Shown: positions 16,612 to 25,614, counted from the first letter of the stretch. The stretch is DNA of 64,000 nucleotides from Paraburkholderia sediminicola (GCF_902859805.1 NZ_CADIKC010000007.1:372001-436000); one strand, 5' to 3'. The notes: a model not told the origin generated them from the letters alone. Made by a program: numbers and translations.

Positions 16612-16703
16612 TGAACTGGATCCTCTGGTTATCTGGCGCGGCGACCGCGCTGCTGTTTGTGTACCTGGTCTATGCGCTGTTGCGCGCGGAGGACATTGAA
16701 TGA
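16611..16703 (+). CDS. kdpF: K+-transporting ATPase subunit F
   Basis: 30-residue single-helix peptide (MNWILWLSGAATALLFVYLV, then YALLRAEDIE) that stabilises the KdpABC complex in the inner membrane. Length, hydrophobic core and the terminal LLRAED motif match KdpF. Its ATG overlaps the stop of the preceding mini-ORF, and its own stop overlaps the kdpA start (ATGA at 16700-16703), so the three are translationally coupled. Confidence 0.88.
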   Translation: MNWILWLSGAATALLFVYLVYALLRAEDIE

Positions 16704-18505
16704 ACTCGAACAATGTCCTGCAAGCGGGCTTTTTCATCGTCGTGCTGCTGGCAGCCGCGGTGCCGATGGCCCGCTATCTCAGCAATGTGATGGATGGCAG
16801 CTCGCGCGTGGTCCGTTTCGGCGGTCCGATCGAACGTTTGCTGTATCGCATCGCGGGTGTCGATCCGTCGACGGAAATGAGCTGGAAGCACTACGCGATC
16901 GCGACGATTGCGTTCAACGTGCTCGGCGTGCTGGTCCTTTACCTGCTGTTGCGCGTACAAGGCTGGCTGCCGGGCAATCCGCAGCAGTTCGGCCCGATGA
17001 CGGTCGACGGCGCGTTCAATACGGCAGTCAGCTTCGTGTCGAACACGAACTGGCAAGACTACACGCCTGAGCAAACCGTCAGCTATCTGACGCAGATGCT
17101 CGGCCTGACCGTGCAGAACTTCTTCTCGGCTGCTACCGGCATCGTGGTGGTGATCGCGCTGATTCGCGGCTTTGCGCGTCACACCGCGCAAACCATCGGC
17201 AACTTTTGGGTCGACCTGACGCGCGTGACGCTCTACGTGTTGCTGCCGATGTCGGCGATCATCGCTGCGCTGCTGATGAGCCAGGGTGTGATCCAGAACT
17301 TCAAGTCGTATCAGGACGTGCCGACGTTGCAAACCACGACGTACGCCGCCCCGAAGCTCGATGCACAAGGCAATCCGGTGAAGGATGCCAAGGGCAATCC
17401 GGTGACGGTCGATACGCCGGTGAAGACGCAGACTATCGCGATGGGCCCGGTTGCTTCGCAGGAAGCGATCAAGATGCTCGGCACCAACGGTGGCGGCTTC
17501 TTTAACGGCAACTCGGCGCATCCGTACGAAAACCCGACGCCGTTCTCGAACTTCGTGCAGATCTTCTCGATCCTGATCATTCCCGCGGCATTGGCGCTCG
17601 TATTTGGCCGCATGATCATGGACCGCAAGCAGGGCGTGGCCGTGCTCGCGGCGATGACGATCGCTTTCGGCGTATGCGTGTTCGGCGAAATCGGCGCCGA
17701 GCAATCGGGTAATCCGGCGTTGACTGCGTTGCACGTCGATCAATCGGCGAATGCGATGCAGTCGGGCGGTAACGCGGAAGGTAAGGAAACGCGCTTCGGT
17801 ATCGCGCAGTCGGGCATCTTCACGGTGGCGACCACGGCGGCTTCGTGCGGTGCGGTAGCGAATACGCACGACTCGCTGACGCCGATCGGCGGCCTCTATC
17901 CGATGCTGCTGATGCAGCTCGGCGAAGTGATCTTCGGCGGTGTGGGTTCCGGTATGTACGGCATGCTCGTGTTCGCCCTGCTGGCCGTGTTTGTGGCAGG
18001 CCTGATGATCGGCCGTACGCCTGAATATGTCGGCAAGAAGATCGAAGCGTACGAGATGAAGATGGTGTCGATCGTGGTGCTGCTTACGCCGCTGCTGGTG
18101 TTGGTGGGCACGTCGATCGCGGTGCTGACCGACGCGGGCAAAGCGGGTATCGCTAACCCCGGCGCACACGGTTTCTCTGAAATTCTTTACGCGTTCAGCT
18201 CGGCTGCGAATAACAACGGCAGCGCGTTTGCTGGTCTGACGGTGAGCACGCCGTTCTACAACTGGCTCACGGCCATCGCGATGTGGTTCGGCCGCTTCGG
18301 CACGATCATTCCGGTGCTGGCGATTGCCGGTTCGCTGGCTTCGAAGAAGCGCATCGGTGTGACCGGCGGCACGCTGCCGACTCACGGCCCGCTCTTCGTC
18401 GTGCTGCTGCTCGGCACGGTGTTGCTGGTCGGCGCGCTGACTTATGTGCCTGCGCTTGCGCTCGGACCTGGTGTTGAACATCTGATGATGATGGGCGCCC
18501 ATTGA
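16700..18505 (+). CDS. kdpA: K+-transporting ATPase subunit A (channel-like subunit)
   Basis: Potassium-binding, translocating subunit of the high-affinity Kdp pump, a member of the superfamily of K+ transporters. 601 residues with about ten hydrophobic segments. Selectivity-filter-like regions include SFVSNTNWQDY, NGGGFFNGNSAHPYENPTP and the stretch around TTAASCGAVANTHDSL. It is about 45 residues longer than the E. coli protein. Part of the excess is a hydrophilic insertion near residues 215-245 holding a doubled DAxGNPV unit. Overlaps kdpF by 4 bases; kdpB follows after 68 bp. Confidence 0.96.
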   Translation: MNSNNVLQAGFFIVVLLAAAVPMARYLSNVMDGSSRVVRFGGPIERLLYRIAGVDPSTEMSWKHYAIATIAFNVLGVLVLYLLLRVQGWLPGNPQQFGPMTVDGAFNTAVSFVSNTNWQDYTPEQTVSYLTQMLGLTVQNFFSAATGIVVVIALIRGFARHTAQTIGNFWVDLTRVTLYVLLPMSAIIAALLMSQGVIQNFKSYQDVPTLQTTTYAAPKLDAQGNPVKDAKGNPVTVDTPVKTQTIAMGPVASQEAIKMLGTNGGGFFNGNSAHPYENPTPFSNFVQIFSILIIPAALALVFGRMIMDRKQGVAVLAAMTIAFGVCVFGEIGAEQSGNPALTALHVDQSANAMQSGGNAEGKETRFGIAQSGIFTVATTAASCGAVANTHDSLTPIGGLYPMLLMQLGEVIFGGVGSGMYGMLVFALLAVFVAGLMIGRTPEYVGKKIEAYEMKMVSIVVLLTPLLVLVGTSIAVLTDAGKAGIANPGAHGFSEILYAFSSAANNNGSAFAGLTVSTPFYNWLTAIAMWFGRFGTIIPVLAIAGSLASKKRIGVTGGTLPTHGPLFVVLLLGTVLLVGALTYVPALALGPGVEHLMMMGAH

Positions 18506-18573
18506 GGCGACTCATCGGGATGACACAGGCGACCAACGAGTGAACAGGCGCAAACGGGAAATTCGAGGATTCA

Positions 18574-20658
18574 ATGACTGAACACAATGCAACCAGGTCC
18601 ATGTTCGACCCGGCGCTGCTGCGCCCGGCGATCGTGGACTCCTTCAAAAAGCTCACGCCGCGCACGCAGTTCCGTAACCCGGTGATGTTCTGCGTGTACG
18701 TCGGCAGTATTCTGACGACCATTCTGTGGATCGCCGCGCTCGGCGGTCAGGCTGAGGCGCCCGCGGGCTTCATTCTCGCGGTCACCTTGTGGCTGTGGTT
18801 CACGGTGCTGTTCGCGAACTTCGCGGAAGCGCTCGCCGAAGGCCGTTCCAAGGCCCAGGCAGCGTCGCTGCGCAGCGCGAAGAAAGACGTGATGGCCAAG
18901 AAGCTCAACGAGCCGCATCCGAAGTCGCCGATCCGTATTCTGACGGCGTCCGATCTGCGTAAAGGCGACGTCGTGCTGGTCGAAACCGGCGACGTGATTC
19001 CGGCTGACGGCGAAGTGATCGACGGTGTTGCGTCGGTCGACGAATCGGCGATCACGGGTGAATCCGCGCCGGTGATCCGCGAGTCGGGCGGCGACTTTTC
19101 GTCGGTGACGGGCGGCACGCGCGTGCTGTCGGACTGGATCGTCGTGCGCGTCACGGCGAATCCGGGCGAGGCTTTCCTCGACCGCATGATCGCGATGGTC
19201 GAAGGCGCCAAGCGTCAGAAGACACCGAACGAAATCGCACTGACGATTCTGCTGGTCGCACTGACCATCGTGATGTTGCTGGCTACCGCCACACTGCTGC
19301 CGTTCTCGATGTTCTCCGTCGAAGCGGCAAAAGCGGGTCACGTCGTTACGATTACCGCGCTGGTCGCGCTGCTGGTGTGTCTGATTCCGACCACCATCGG
19401 CGGGCTGTTGTCGGCGATCGGTGTGGCCGGTATGAGCCGCATGATGCAGGCTAACGTGATCGCCACTTCGGGCCGTGCTGTCGAAGCCGCAGGTGACGTC
19501 GACGTGTTGCTGCTCGACAAGACCGGCACGATCACGCTCGGTAACCGCCAGGCATCGCAGTTCGTGCCGGCGCCGGGCTTGACCGAAGAAGCGCTCGCCG
19601 ACGCCGCCCAGCTTTCGTCGCTCGCCGACGAAACGCCGGAAGGCCGCAGCATTGTGGTGCTGGCGAAGCAACGCTTCAATATCCGTCAACGCGACATGGC
19701 TTCGCTGAAGGCGGAATTCCTCGCCTTCACCGCGCAAACGCGGATGAGCGGTGTCGATCTGCCGGGTCGTGAAATCCGCAAGGGCGCGGCTGACGCAGTG
19801 AAGAACTACGTCGAAGCGAATGGCGGCCGTTTCCCGAACGAAGTCAGCACGGCGGTGGCCGAAGTCGCACGCCGCGGCAGCACGCCGCTGGTGGTCGCCG
19901 AGAAGGGCGAACAGGGCGCACGCGTGCTCGGCGTGATCGAGTTGAAGGACGTGGTGAAGGGCGGCATCAAGGAACGTTTCGCCGAACTGCGCAAGATGGG
20001 TATCAAGACCATCATGGTGACCGGCGACAACCGCCTGACCGCAGCAGCGATTGCAGCAGAAGCAGGCGTCGACGATTTCCTCGCCGAAGCCACGCCGGAA
20101 GCCAAGCTCGCCACGATCCGTTCGCACCAGGCCGAAGGCCGTCTGGTGGCGATGACCGGTGACGGCACCAACGACGCCCCGGCGCTCGCCCAGGCCGACG
20201 TCGCGGTGGCGATGAACACCGGTACGCAGGCCGCGAAAGAAGCCGGCAACATGGTCGACCTCGATTCGAATCCGACCAAGCTGATCGAAATCGTCGAGAT
20301 CGGCAAGCAGATGCTGATGACGCGCGGCTCGCTCACCACGTTCTCGATTGCGAACGACGTGGCCAAGTACTTCGCGATCATCCCGGCTGCATTCGCGACC
20401 ACCTATCCGGCACTGAACGCGCTGAACGTGATGCATCTGGCTACGCCGGCCTCGGCGATTATGTCCGCGGTGATTTTCAATGCGCTGATCATCGTGTTGC
20501 TGATTCCGCTGGCGCTCAAAGGCGTGCGTTATCGCGCGCTGGGCGCGGCGATCCTGTTGCGCCGCAATCTGCTGATCTACGGTCTGGGCGGGATCATCGT
20601 GCCGTTCATCGGGATCAAGCTGATCGATATGGTGCTGGCCGCGTTTGGCTGGGTTTGA
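18574..20658 (+). CDS. kdpB: K+-transporting ATPase subunit B (P-type ATPase)
   Basis: Catalytic P-type ATPase subunit that energises K+ uptake through KdpA. 694 residues. The phosphorylated aspartate is D315 in DKTGT. The actuator loop TGES is at 161-164; its Ser164 corresponds to the serine whose phosphorylation inhibits the pump in E. coli. The hinge motif GDGTNDAPALAQAD and several membrane segments are intact. It lies within kdpFABC, with kdpC 30 bp downstream. Confidence 0.97.
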   Translation: MTEHNATRSMFDPALLRPAIVDSFKKLTPRTQFRNPVMFCVYVGSILTTILWIAALGGQAEAPAGFILAVTLWLWFTVLFANFAEALAEGRSKAQAASLRSAKKDVMAKKLNEPHPKSPIRILTASDLRKGDVVLVETGDVIPADGEVIDGVASVDESAITGESAPVIRESGGDFSSVTGGTRVLSDWIVVRVTANPGEAFLDRMIAMVEGAKRQKTPNEIALTILLVALTIVMLLATATLLPFSMFSVEAAKAGHVVTITALVALLVCLIPTTIGGLLSAIGVAGMSRMMQANVIATSGRAVEAAGDVDVLLLDKTGTITLGNRQASQFVPAPGLTEEALADAAQLSSLADETPEGRSIVVLAKQRFNIRQRDMASLKAEFLAFTAQTRMSGVDLPGREIRKGAADAVKNYVEANGGRFPNEVSTAVAEVARRGSTPLVVAEKGEQGARVLGVIELKDVVKGGIKERFAELRKMGIKTIMVTGDNRLTAAAIAAEAGVDDFLAEATPEAKLATIRSHQAEGRLVAMTGDGTNDAPALAQADVAVAMNTGTQAAKEAGNMVDLDSNPTKLIEIVEIGKQMLMTRGSLTTFSIANDVAKYFAIIPAAFATTYPALNALNVMHLATPASAIMSAVIFNALIIVLLIPLALKGVRYRALGAAILLRRNLLIYGLGGIIVPFIGIKLIDMVLAAFGWV

Positions 20659-20688
20659 GACGCGGCAGCTTAAAAGGAGTTACCTGTC

Positions 20689-21267
20689 ATGAAAAATCTG
20701 TTTCGTCCGCTGATCGTGATTTTCGCGGTGCTGACCGCCGTCACCGGACTCGCTTATCCCGCCGTGATGACCGCGGTCGGTCAGGCGGCCTTCAACAACC
20801 AGGCCAACGGCAGCATGCTCGAGAAGGACGGCAAGGTGGTCGGCTCGAAGCTGATTGGCCAGCAGTTCGATGCGCCGCAGTACTTCTGGGGCCGTCTGTC
20901 GGCCACCAGCCCGATGCCGTACAACCCGCAGAGCTCGGGCGGCTCGAACCTTGGACCGACCAACCCGGCACTGCTCGATGAGGTCAAAGGCCGCATCGAC
21001 GCGTTGAAAGCTGCCGGCACGGATATGTCGAAGCCGGTGCCGGTCGATCTGGTGACGTCCTCGGGTAGCGGTCTCGATCCTGAGATCAGCCCGGCGGCCG
21101 CCGCGTATCAAATCGATCGCGTCGCCAAGGCGCGTAAGCTCGCTACGAACGATGTGCAGGCGCTGGTCGATCGTTATACGAGCGGCCGTCAGTTCGGCAT
21201 TTTCGGTGAGCCGCGTGTGAACGTGCTGCAACTGAATCTGGCGCTCGATGAGATGAAACAAGGTTGA
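20689..21267 (+). CDS. kdpC: K+-transporting ATPase subunit C
   Basis: Single-pass membrane subunit that assembles KdpA with KdpB and affects ATP affinity. 192 residues with one N-terminal transmembrane segment (about 7-27) and a periplasmic domain bearing YFWGRLSAT, SGSGLDPEISPAAA and the C-terminal RVNVLQLNLALD. AAGGAG lies just upstream of the ATG. It is the last structural gene; a 233-bp spacer with direct repeats separates it from kdpD. Confidence 0.96.
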   Translation: MKNLFRPLIVIFAVLTAVTGLAYPAVMTAVGQAAFNNQANGSMLEKDGKVVGSKLIGQQFDAPQYFWGRLSATSPMPYNPQSSGGSNLGPTNPALLDEVKGRIDALKAAGTDMSKPVPVDLVTSSGSGLDPEISPAAAAYQIDRVAKARKLATNDVQALVDRYTSGRQFGIFGEPRVNVLQLNLALDEMKQG

Positions 21268-21312
21268 GCGTCGCTGACGTCGATAAGCGTGGTTGATGGC
21301 TGTGGTTTGAGG

Positions 21313-21434
21313 AGGCGGCGACCATGCGGTGCCGCCTTTGCCATTTGTTCGCGACTCTGCTGTTGCAACGAGCCGCCTTGGCGCGGCATGGATCGCCGGC
21401 AACTGGCAACCCGCATCGCCGCCTTTGCCATTTG
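21313..21434 (+). repeat. 17-bp direct repeat in the kdpC-kdpD spacer
   Basis: GCCGCCTTTGCCATTTG occurs at 21331-21347 and again at 21418-21434. The first copy forms the right arm of a 7-bp hairpin AGGCGGC/GCCGCCT (21313-21319, 21331-21337) followed by only three T residues, possibly a weak attenuator between the pump and sensor genes. Confidence 0.5.
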
Positions 21435-21500
21435 CGGCGCGGCCGCTGCCGTGCCACCATGCATGCACTATCGCTCGCCTTACTATGAAAACCATTGAGC

Positions 21501-24335
21501 ATGAACCGCCCCGATCCTGATGAACTGCTCGACAAGCTGCAACGCGACGAAGAAAAACGTCAGCGGGGCAGGCTGAAGATTTTCTTCGGCGCGTCGGCGG
21601 GCGTCGGCAAAACCTATGCGATGTTGCAGGCCGCGCGGCGCCGCGCTGATGAAGGCGCGGACGTGGTGGTCGGCATCGCCGAAACGCATGGCCGCAGCGA
21701 AACCGCAGCGCTGCTCGAGGGTCTCGACGTGCTGCCGCTTCAGCATATCGAGTATCGCGGCCGCAAGCTCGGCGAGTTCGATCTCGACGCCGCGCTCGCC
21801 CGCAAGCCGCAACTGATTCTTGTCGACGAACTCGCGCATTCGAACGTGCAGGGCGCACGGCATCTGAAGCGCTGGCAGGATGTCTACGAACTGCTCGATG
21901 CGGGCATCGACGTCTACACCACGGTCAACGTCCAGCACCTCGAAAGCCTGAACGACGTGGTCGGCCAGATTACCGGCATCCGCGTCTGGGAGACGGTGCC
22001 CGACCGCGTGTTCGACCGCGCGGACGAAGTCACGCTGGTCGACCTGCCCGCCGAAGAACTGCTCGACCGGATGCGCGACGGCAAGGTGTATTTGCCGCAG
22101 CAGGCCGAGCGCGCGGTGCGCAACTTCTTTCGCAAGGGCAATCTGATCGCGTTGCGCGAGCTGGCGCTGCGCCGTACCGCCGACCGCGTCGATGCGCAGA
22201 TGCGGGAATATCGCGCCGATCGTTCAATTCAGCGGATCTGGCAGGCGCGTGAGCGCTTGCTGGTGTGCATCGGCCCTGGCCCGGAAGCGCCGATGCTGGT
22301 GCGCGCGGCGGCGCGTCTCGCCGCCAGCCTGAAGGCCGACTGGATCGCCGTCTATGTGGAAACGCCCGCGCTGCAGCGTTTGCCCGACGCGCGCCGCGAA
22401 CGCACGCTGAACGCCTTGAAGCTCGCCGCCGAACTCGGCGCCGAAACCGCGACGCTCGCCGGTACCGATGCGGTCGCCGCACTGATCGGTTACGCACAGG
22501 CTCGCAACGTCTCGAAGCTGGTGGCCGGCGCGTCGGCGCGCACCGGCATTAAGCGCTGGCTGCGCCGTCCGCTCGGCGAGCGCATCGCCGAACGCGCGGG
22601 CGATCTCGATCTCACGCTGATTCGCGCGTCGTCGGAACGTGATGGCGCTGAACATCGCCGATTGCTGAACACCACCGCCAACTCGTGGCGCGAGGCGCTG
22701 AGCACGGCGCGCGAACGTCGTTCGCCGCCGCGCGCCTATGGCATCGCGCTGGCGATTTGCGCGGCCATTACGCTGTTGTCGAGCCAGTTGATCGACCATA
22801 TCGATCTGACCAACCTCGTCATGCTTTACCTGCTCGGCGTGATTTTCACGGCCGTGAAGCTAGGGCGCGGGCCGGGCGTCGTGCTGTCGTTCATGAGCGT
22901 GGCGGCATTCGACTTTTTCTTCGTGCCGCCGCGCATGTCGTTGTCGGTGTCCGATACGCAGTATCTGCTGACCTTCTTCGGCATGTTGCTGACGTCGCTC
23001 GTTATTAGCCATCTCACGTCGAGCTTGCGGCGCGAGGCGAGCGTGGCGCGGCGCCGGGAGCAACGCACAGGTGCGATGTACGCAATGGCGCGTGAACTGG
23101 CGGCGGCGCTCACCATGGAGCAGATCGTCGGCATCGGCAGCCGGCACGTGAGCGAAGTGTTCGGCGCGCGCGTCGCGATTCTGTTGCCGGACAGCGCCGA
23201 TCAGGTGAAGCAGAAGATCGAGGACCCCGATGCGGCGATCACGCTCGAAGGCGAGATGCTCGATATCGACGTCGGCCAATGGGTCTACGACCAGCAGAAA
23301 CCGGCCGGGCAAGGCACCGATACGCTGCCGGCCGCCGCCGCGCTGTATCTGCCGCTGAAGGCGCCGATGCGCACGCGCGGTGTGCTCGCAGTTGTGATGC
23401 GCGATGAGCGTGAGCTGGACGTGCCCGAGCAGCAGCGCATGCTCGACGCGTTCGCCGCGCAAATCGCGTTGGCCCTTGAGCGTGTGCACTACGTCGACAT
23501 TGCACGCGATGCGCTCGTCAATATGGAATCCGAGCGCTTGCGCAATTCGCTCCTCTCGGCGATTTCGCACGACCTGCGTACGCCGTTGACCACGATCGTC
23601 GGCTTCTCGTCGATGCTGGCGCAATCGCGCGAGGCGCATCCCGGTGCGCAACCGGGCGACGATCTCGTCGAAGCCATTCACGAAGAAGCGCTGCGTATGA
23701 CCGGCATCGTCACCAATCTGCTCGACATGGCGCGCTTGCAAGCCGGCAGCCTGCAATTAAATCAGCAGTGGACGCTGCTCGAAGAAACGGTGGGCGCCGC
23801 GTTGCGGGCCTGCAGGCGTGTACTGGCGAATCATCCCGTACAGGTGAAGCTGCCCGCGGATTTGCCGCTGCTGCATCTCGATGCCGTGCTGATGGAACGG
23901 CTCTTTTCCAACCTGTTTGAGAACGCGGCCAAGTACACGCCGCCGGACACGCCCCTGACAATCGGCGCGCAACGTCTCGATGCGGACGGCAAGTCGTTTG
24001 TCCGCGTCGCGGTCGACGATAACGGACCGGGTCTGCCGGCCGGCATGGAAGCGCGTGTGTTCGAGAAATTCACGCGCGGCGAGAAAGAGTCGGCCAAGCC
24101 GGGCATCGGCCTCGGCCTCGCGATCTGCCGCGCAATCGTCGAAGCGCACGGCGGTACAATCGGCGCGCTCAATCGGATGTCCGCGGACGGTCGCGTCGAA
24201 GGCGCGCGCTTCTGGTTCACGCTGCCGGTGGAAACGCCGCCCGAAGCGCCGGATGCGCTGGAAGACGAAGGCGCCGATGCCTTGCCGGACCTCGATTCAA
24301 CTCCTAACCCGCTTTCCAAGCCCAGCCATGAGTGA
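21501..24335 (+). CDS. kdpD: Sensor histidine kinase KdpD
   Basis: Membrane sensor of K+ limitation and osmotic stress that phosphorylates KdpE. 944 residues from the ATG at 21501. The cytoplasmic KdpD domain has a Walker A motif GASAGVGKT (30-38). A universal-stress-like domain follows (about 250-375), then four closely spaced membrane helices (about 410-505), a GAF-like region, the HisKA segment with phospho-acceptor H690 in SAISHDLRTPL, and a HATPase domain with NLFENAAKY, DNGPGLP and GIGLGLAICR. Its stop overlaps kdpE by 8 bases, so the pair is co-translated. Confidence 0.96.
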   Translation: MNRPDPDELLDKLQRDEEKRQRGRLKIFFGASAGVGKTYAMLQAARRRADEGADVVVGIAETHGRSETAALLEGLDVLPLQHIEYRGRKLGEFDLDAALARKPQLILVDELAHSNVQGARHLKRWQDVYELLDAGIDVYTTVNVQHLESLNDVVGQITGIRVWETVPDRVFDRADEVTLVDLPAEELLDRMRDGKVYLPQQAERAVRNFFRKGNLIALRELALRRTADRVDAQMREYRADRSIQRIWQARERLLVCIGPGPEAPMLVRAAARLAASLKADWIAVYVETPALQRLPDARRERTLNALKLAAELGAETATLAGTDAVAALIGYAQARNVSKLVAGASARTGIKRWLRRPLGERIAERAGDLDLTLIRASSERDGAEHRRLLNTTANSWREALSTARERRSPPRAYGIALAICAAITLLSSQLIDHIDLTNLVMLYLLGVIFTAVKLGRGPGVVLSFMSVAAFDFFFVPPRMSLSVSDTQYLLTFFGMLLTSLVISHLTSSLRREASVARRREQRTGAMYAMARELAAALTMEQIVGIGSRHVSEVFGARVAILLPDSADQVKQKIEDPDAAITLEGEMLDIDVGQWVYDQQKPAGQGTDTLPAAAALYLPLKAPMRTRGVLAVVMRDERELDVPEQQRMLDAFAAQIALALERVHYVDIARDALVNMESERLRNSLLSAISHDLRTPLTTIVGFSSMLAQSREAHPGAQPGDDLVEAIHEEALRMTGIVTNLLDMARLQAGSLQLNQQWTLLEETVGAALRACRRVLANHPVQVKLPADLPLLHLDAVLMERLFSNLFENAAKYTPPDTPLTIGAQRLDADGKSFVRVAVDDNGPGLPAGMEARVFEKFTRGEKESAKPGIGLGLAICRAIVEAHGGTIGALNRMSADGRVEGARFWFTLPVETPPEAPDALEDEGADALPDLDSTPNPLSKPSHE

Positions 24336-25026
24336 CCCGAGCATCACAGTCGTCCTGATTGAAGACGAAAAGCAGATTCGCCGCTTCGTGCGAACCGCGC
24401 TGGAAGGCGAGGGCATCGTCGTGCACGACGCCGAGACCGGCAAGCAAGGTCTCGTCGAAGCGGCGACGCGCAAACCCGATCTCGTCATCGTCGATCTCGG
24501 CCTGCCCGACACCGACGGTCTCGACGTGATTCGCGAGTTGCGCGGCTGGAGCGAACTGCCGGTGATCGTGCTGTCTGCGCGCACCCAGGAAACCGAGAAA
24601 GTCGCCGCGCTCGATGCCGGCGCGGACGATTACCTCACCAAGCCGTTCGGCGTCTCCGAATTGCTGGCGCGGATCCGCGCGCATATGCGGCGCCGCAATC
24701 AGGGCGGTGCGAATGAATCGCCGGTGGTGCGCTTCGGCGCGGTGACGGTCGATCTGGCCTTGCGTCAGGTGAGCCGCGATGGCGTGGCCGTCCATCTCAC
24801 GCCAATCGAATACCGCTTGCTCGCGACGCTGGTGCGTCACGCCGGTCGCGTGCTGACGCACCGGCAACTGCTGCGCGACGTGTGGGGGCCGTCGCATGTG
24901 GAGAGCCATCACTATCTGCGTATTTACATGGCGCATCTGCGCGGGAAACTGGAGCGCGACCCGGCGCAGCCGGAGCATATCGTCACGGAAACGGGCGTGG
25001 GATACCGGCTGGTGGGCGCGGTTTGA
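24328..25026 (+). CDS. kdpE: Response regulator KdpE
   Basis: OmpR/PhoB-type activator of kdpFABC. 232 residues. The receiver domain has the acidic pocket EDE (12-14), phospho-acceptor D56 in VIVDLGLPD and the lysine in LTKPFGVSELLARI. The C-terminal winged-helix DNA-binding domain contains VHLTPIEYRLLATLVRHAG and ESHHYLRIYMAHLR. The likely target is the T-rich box at 16409-16421. The ATG at 24328 lies inside the end of kdpD. Confidence 0.96.
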   Translation: MSDPSITVVLIEDEKQIRRFVRTALEGEGIVVHDAETGKQGLVEAATRKPDLVIVDLGLPDTDGLDVIRELRGWSELPVIVLSARTQETEKVAALDAGADDYLTKPFGVSELLARIRAHMRRRNQGGANESPVVRFGAVTVDLALRQVSRDGVAVHLTPIEYRLLATLVRHAGRVLTHRQLLRDVWGPSHVESHHYLRIYMAHLRGKLERDPAQPEHIVTETGVGYRLVGAV

Positions 25027-25099
25027 GCCTGCGCTGGGAGTCCGTTGCGCCCGTGCGCGCCTTTGCGACTTGTCGCCGCAGCAAGGCGACGCCCTAATT

Positions 25100-25108
25100 T
25101 GGTATAAT
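25100..25108 (+). promoter_or_regulatory. Extended -10 promoter of gdx
   Basis: TGGTATAAT is a perfect extended -10 (TGn plus consensus hexamer at 25103-25108). No good -35 lies at 17 bp, which an extended -10 does not need. Transcription is predicted to begin about 25115, the first base of the riboswitch hairpin. Confidence 0.7.
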
Positions 25109-25115
25109 TACAGTT

Positions 25116-25158
25116 CGTAAGGACGACCTTGCGCACTGCTACAAACGGGGACGGCCCC
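25116..25158 (+). promoter_or_regulatory. Guanidine-II (mini-ykkC) riboswitch
   Basis: Two hairpins with the diagnostic ACGR loops. Hairpin 1 is CGTAAGG-ACGA-CCTTGCG (25116-25133, one G-U pair) and hairpin 2 is GGGG-ACGG-CCCC (25147-25158), with a 13-nt linker. This is the mini-ykkC architecture known to bind guanidinium through loop-loop dimerisation. GGAG (25169-25172) and the gdx ATG (25180) follow within 22 bases, fitting translational control in which ligand frees the ribosome-binding site. Confidence 0.88.
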
Positions 25159-25179
25159 ATCTGATCATGGAGCTGTCTA

Positions 25180-25500
25180 ATGTCCTGGATTCTTCTGCTG
25201 ATTGCCGGTTTGCTTGAAGTCGCGTGGGCGGCCGGTCTCAAAACCTCCGAAGGTTTCACCCGGCTCTGGCCGTCCGTGTTCACGATCGTGACCGCGCTCG
25301 GCAGCTTTGTTCTGCTCGCCATGGCGATGCGCCAGCTGCCGCTCGGCACGGCCTACGCCGTCTGGACGGGGATCGGCGCGGTCGGCGCGTTCATCTTCGG
25401 CATCGTCATGATGGGCGAGGCCCTGACGGTCGCTCGGGTGGCGAGCGCAGCGCTGATCGTGATCGGATTGATCGGTTTGAAGCTGTCATCGGGGCACTAA
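25180..25500 (+). CDS. gdx: Guanidinium exporter, small multidrug resistance family
   Basis: Dual-topology proton-coupled antiporter of the Gdx (formerly SugE) subgroup, exporting guanidinium across the inner membrane. 106 residues, four hydrophobic helices. The essential E13 lies in AGLLEVAWAAGLK, a signature of Gdx rather than quaternary-ammonium EmrE/QacE types. WTGIGAVGAF and LIVIGLIGLKL are also typical. The guanidine-II riboswitch directly upstream independently supports the substrate. A CGGGGC/GCCCCG hairpin spans the stop codon but has no T-run. Confidence 0.95.
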   Translation: MSWILLLIAGLLEVAWAAGLKTSEGFTRLWPSVFTIVTALGSFVLLAMAMRQLPLGTAYAVWTGIGAVGAFIFGIVMMGEALTVARVASAALIVIGLIGLKLSSGH

Positions 25501-25614
25501 GCCCCGCTGGCTGGTCCGAATATCGTGTTTGCGTGCGCTCAAACAGTGCGCCAATATGCTGCCATTAGAGTCCGCCATTTGTTAGTCGCTCTGCGTTCTG
25601 CGAATTAACGTGGC

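Noticed and set aside
16670..20436. Two long minus-strand frames (610 and 621 codons) opposite kdpA and kdpB
   Set aside because: His/Arg/Asp-rich shadows of kdpA and kdpB third-position GC; no ribosome-binding site or family match.
25027..25115. Guanidine-I or guanidine-III riboswitch before gdx
   Set aside because: Neither the long ykkC fold nor the type III pseudoknot is visible; the two ACGR hairpins fit type II and start right at the promoter.
25490..25506. CGGGGC/GCCCCG hairpin over the gdx stop codon as a terminator
   Set aside because: Only 6 bp and no T-run follows.
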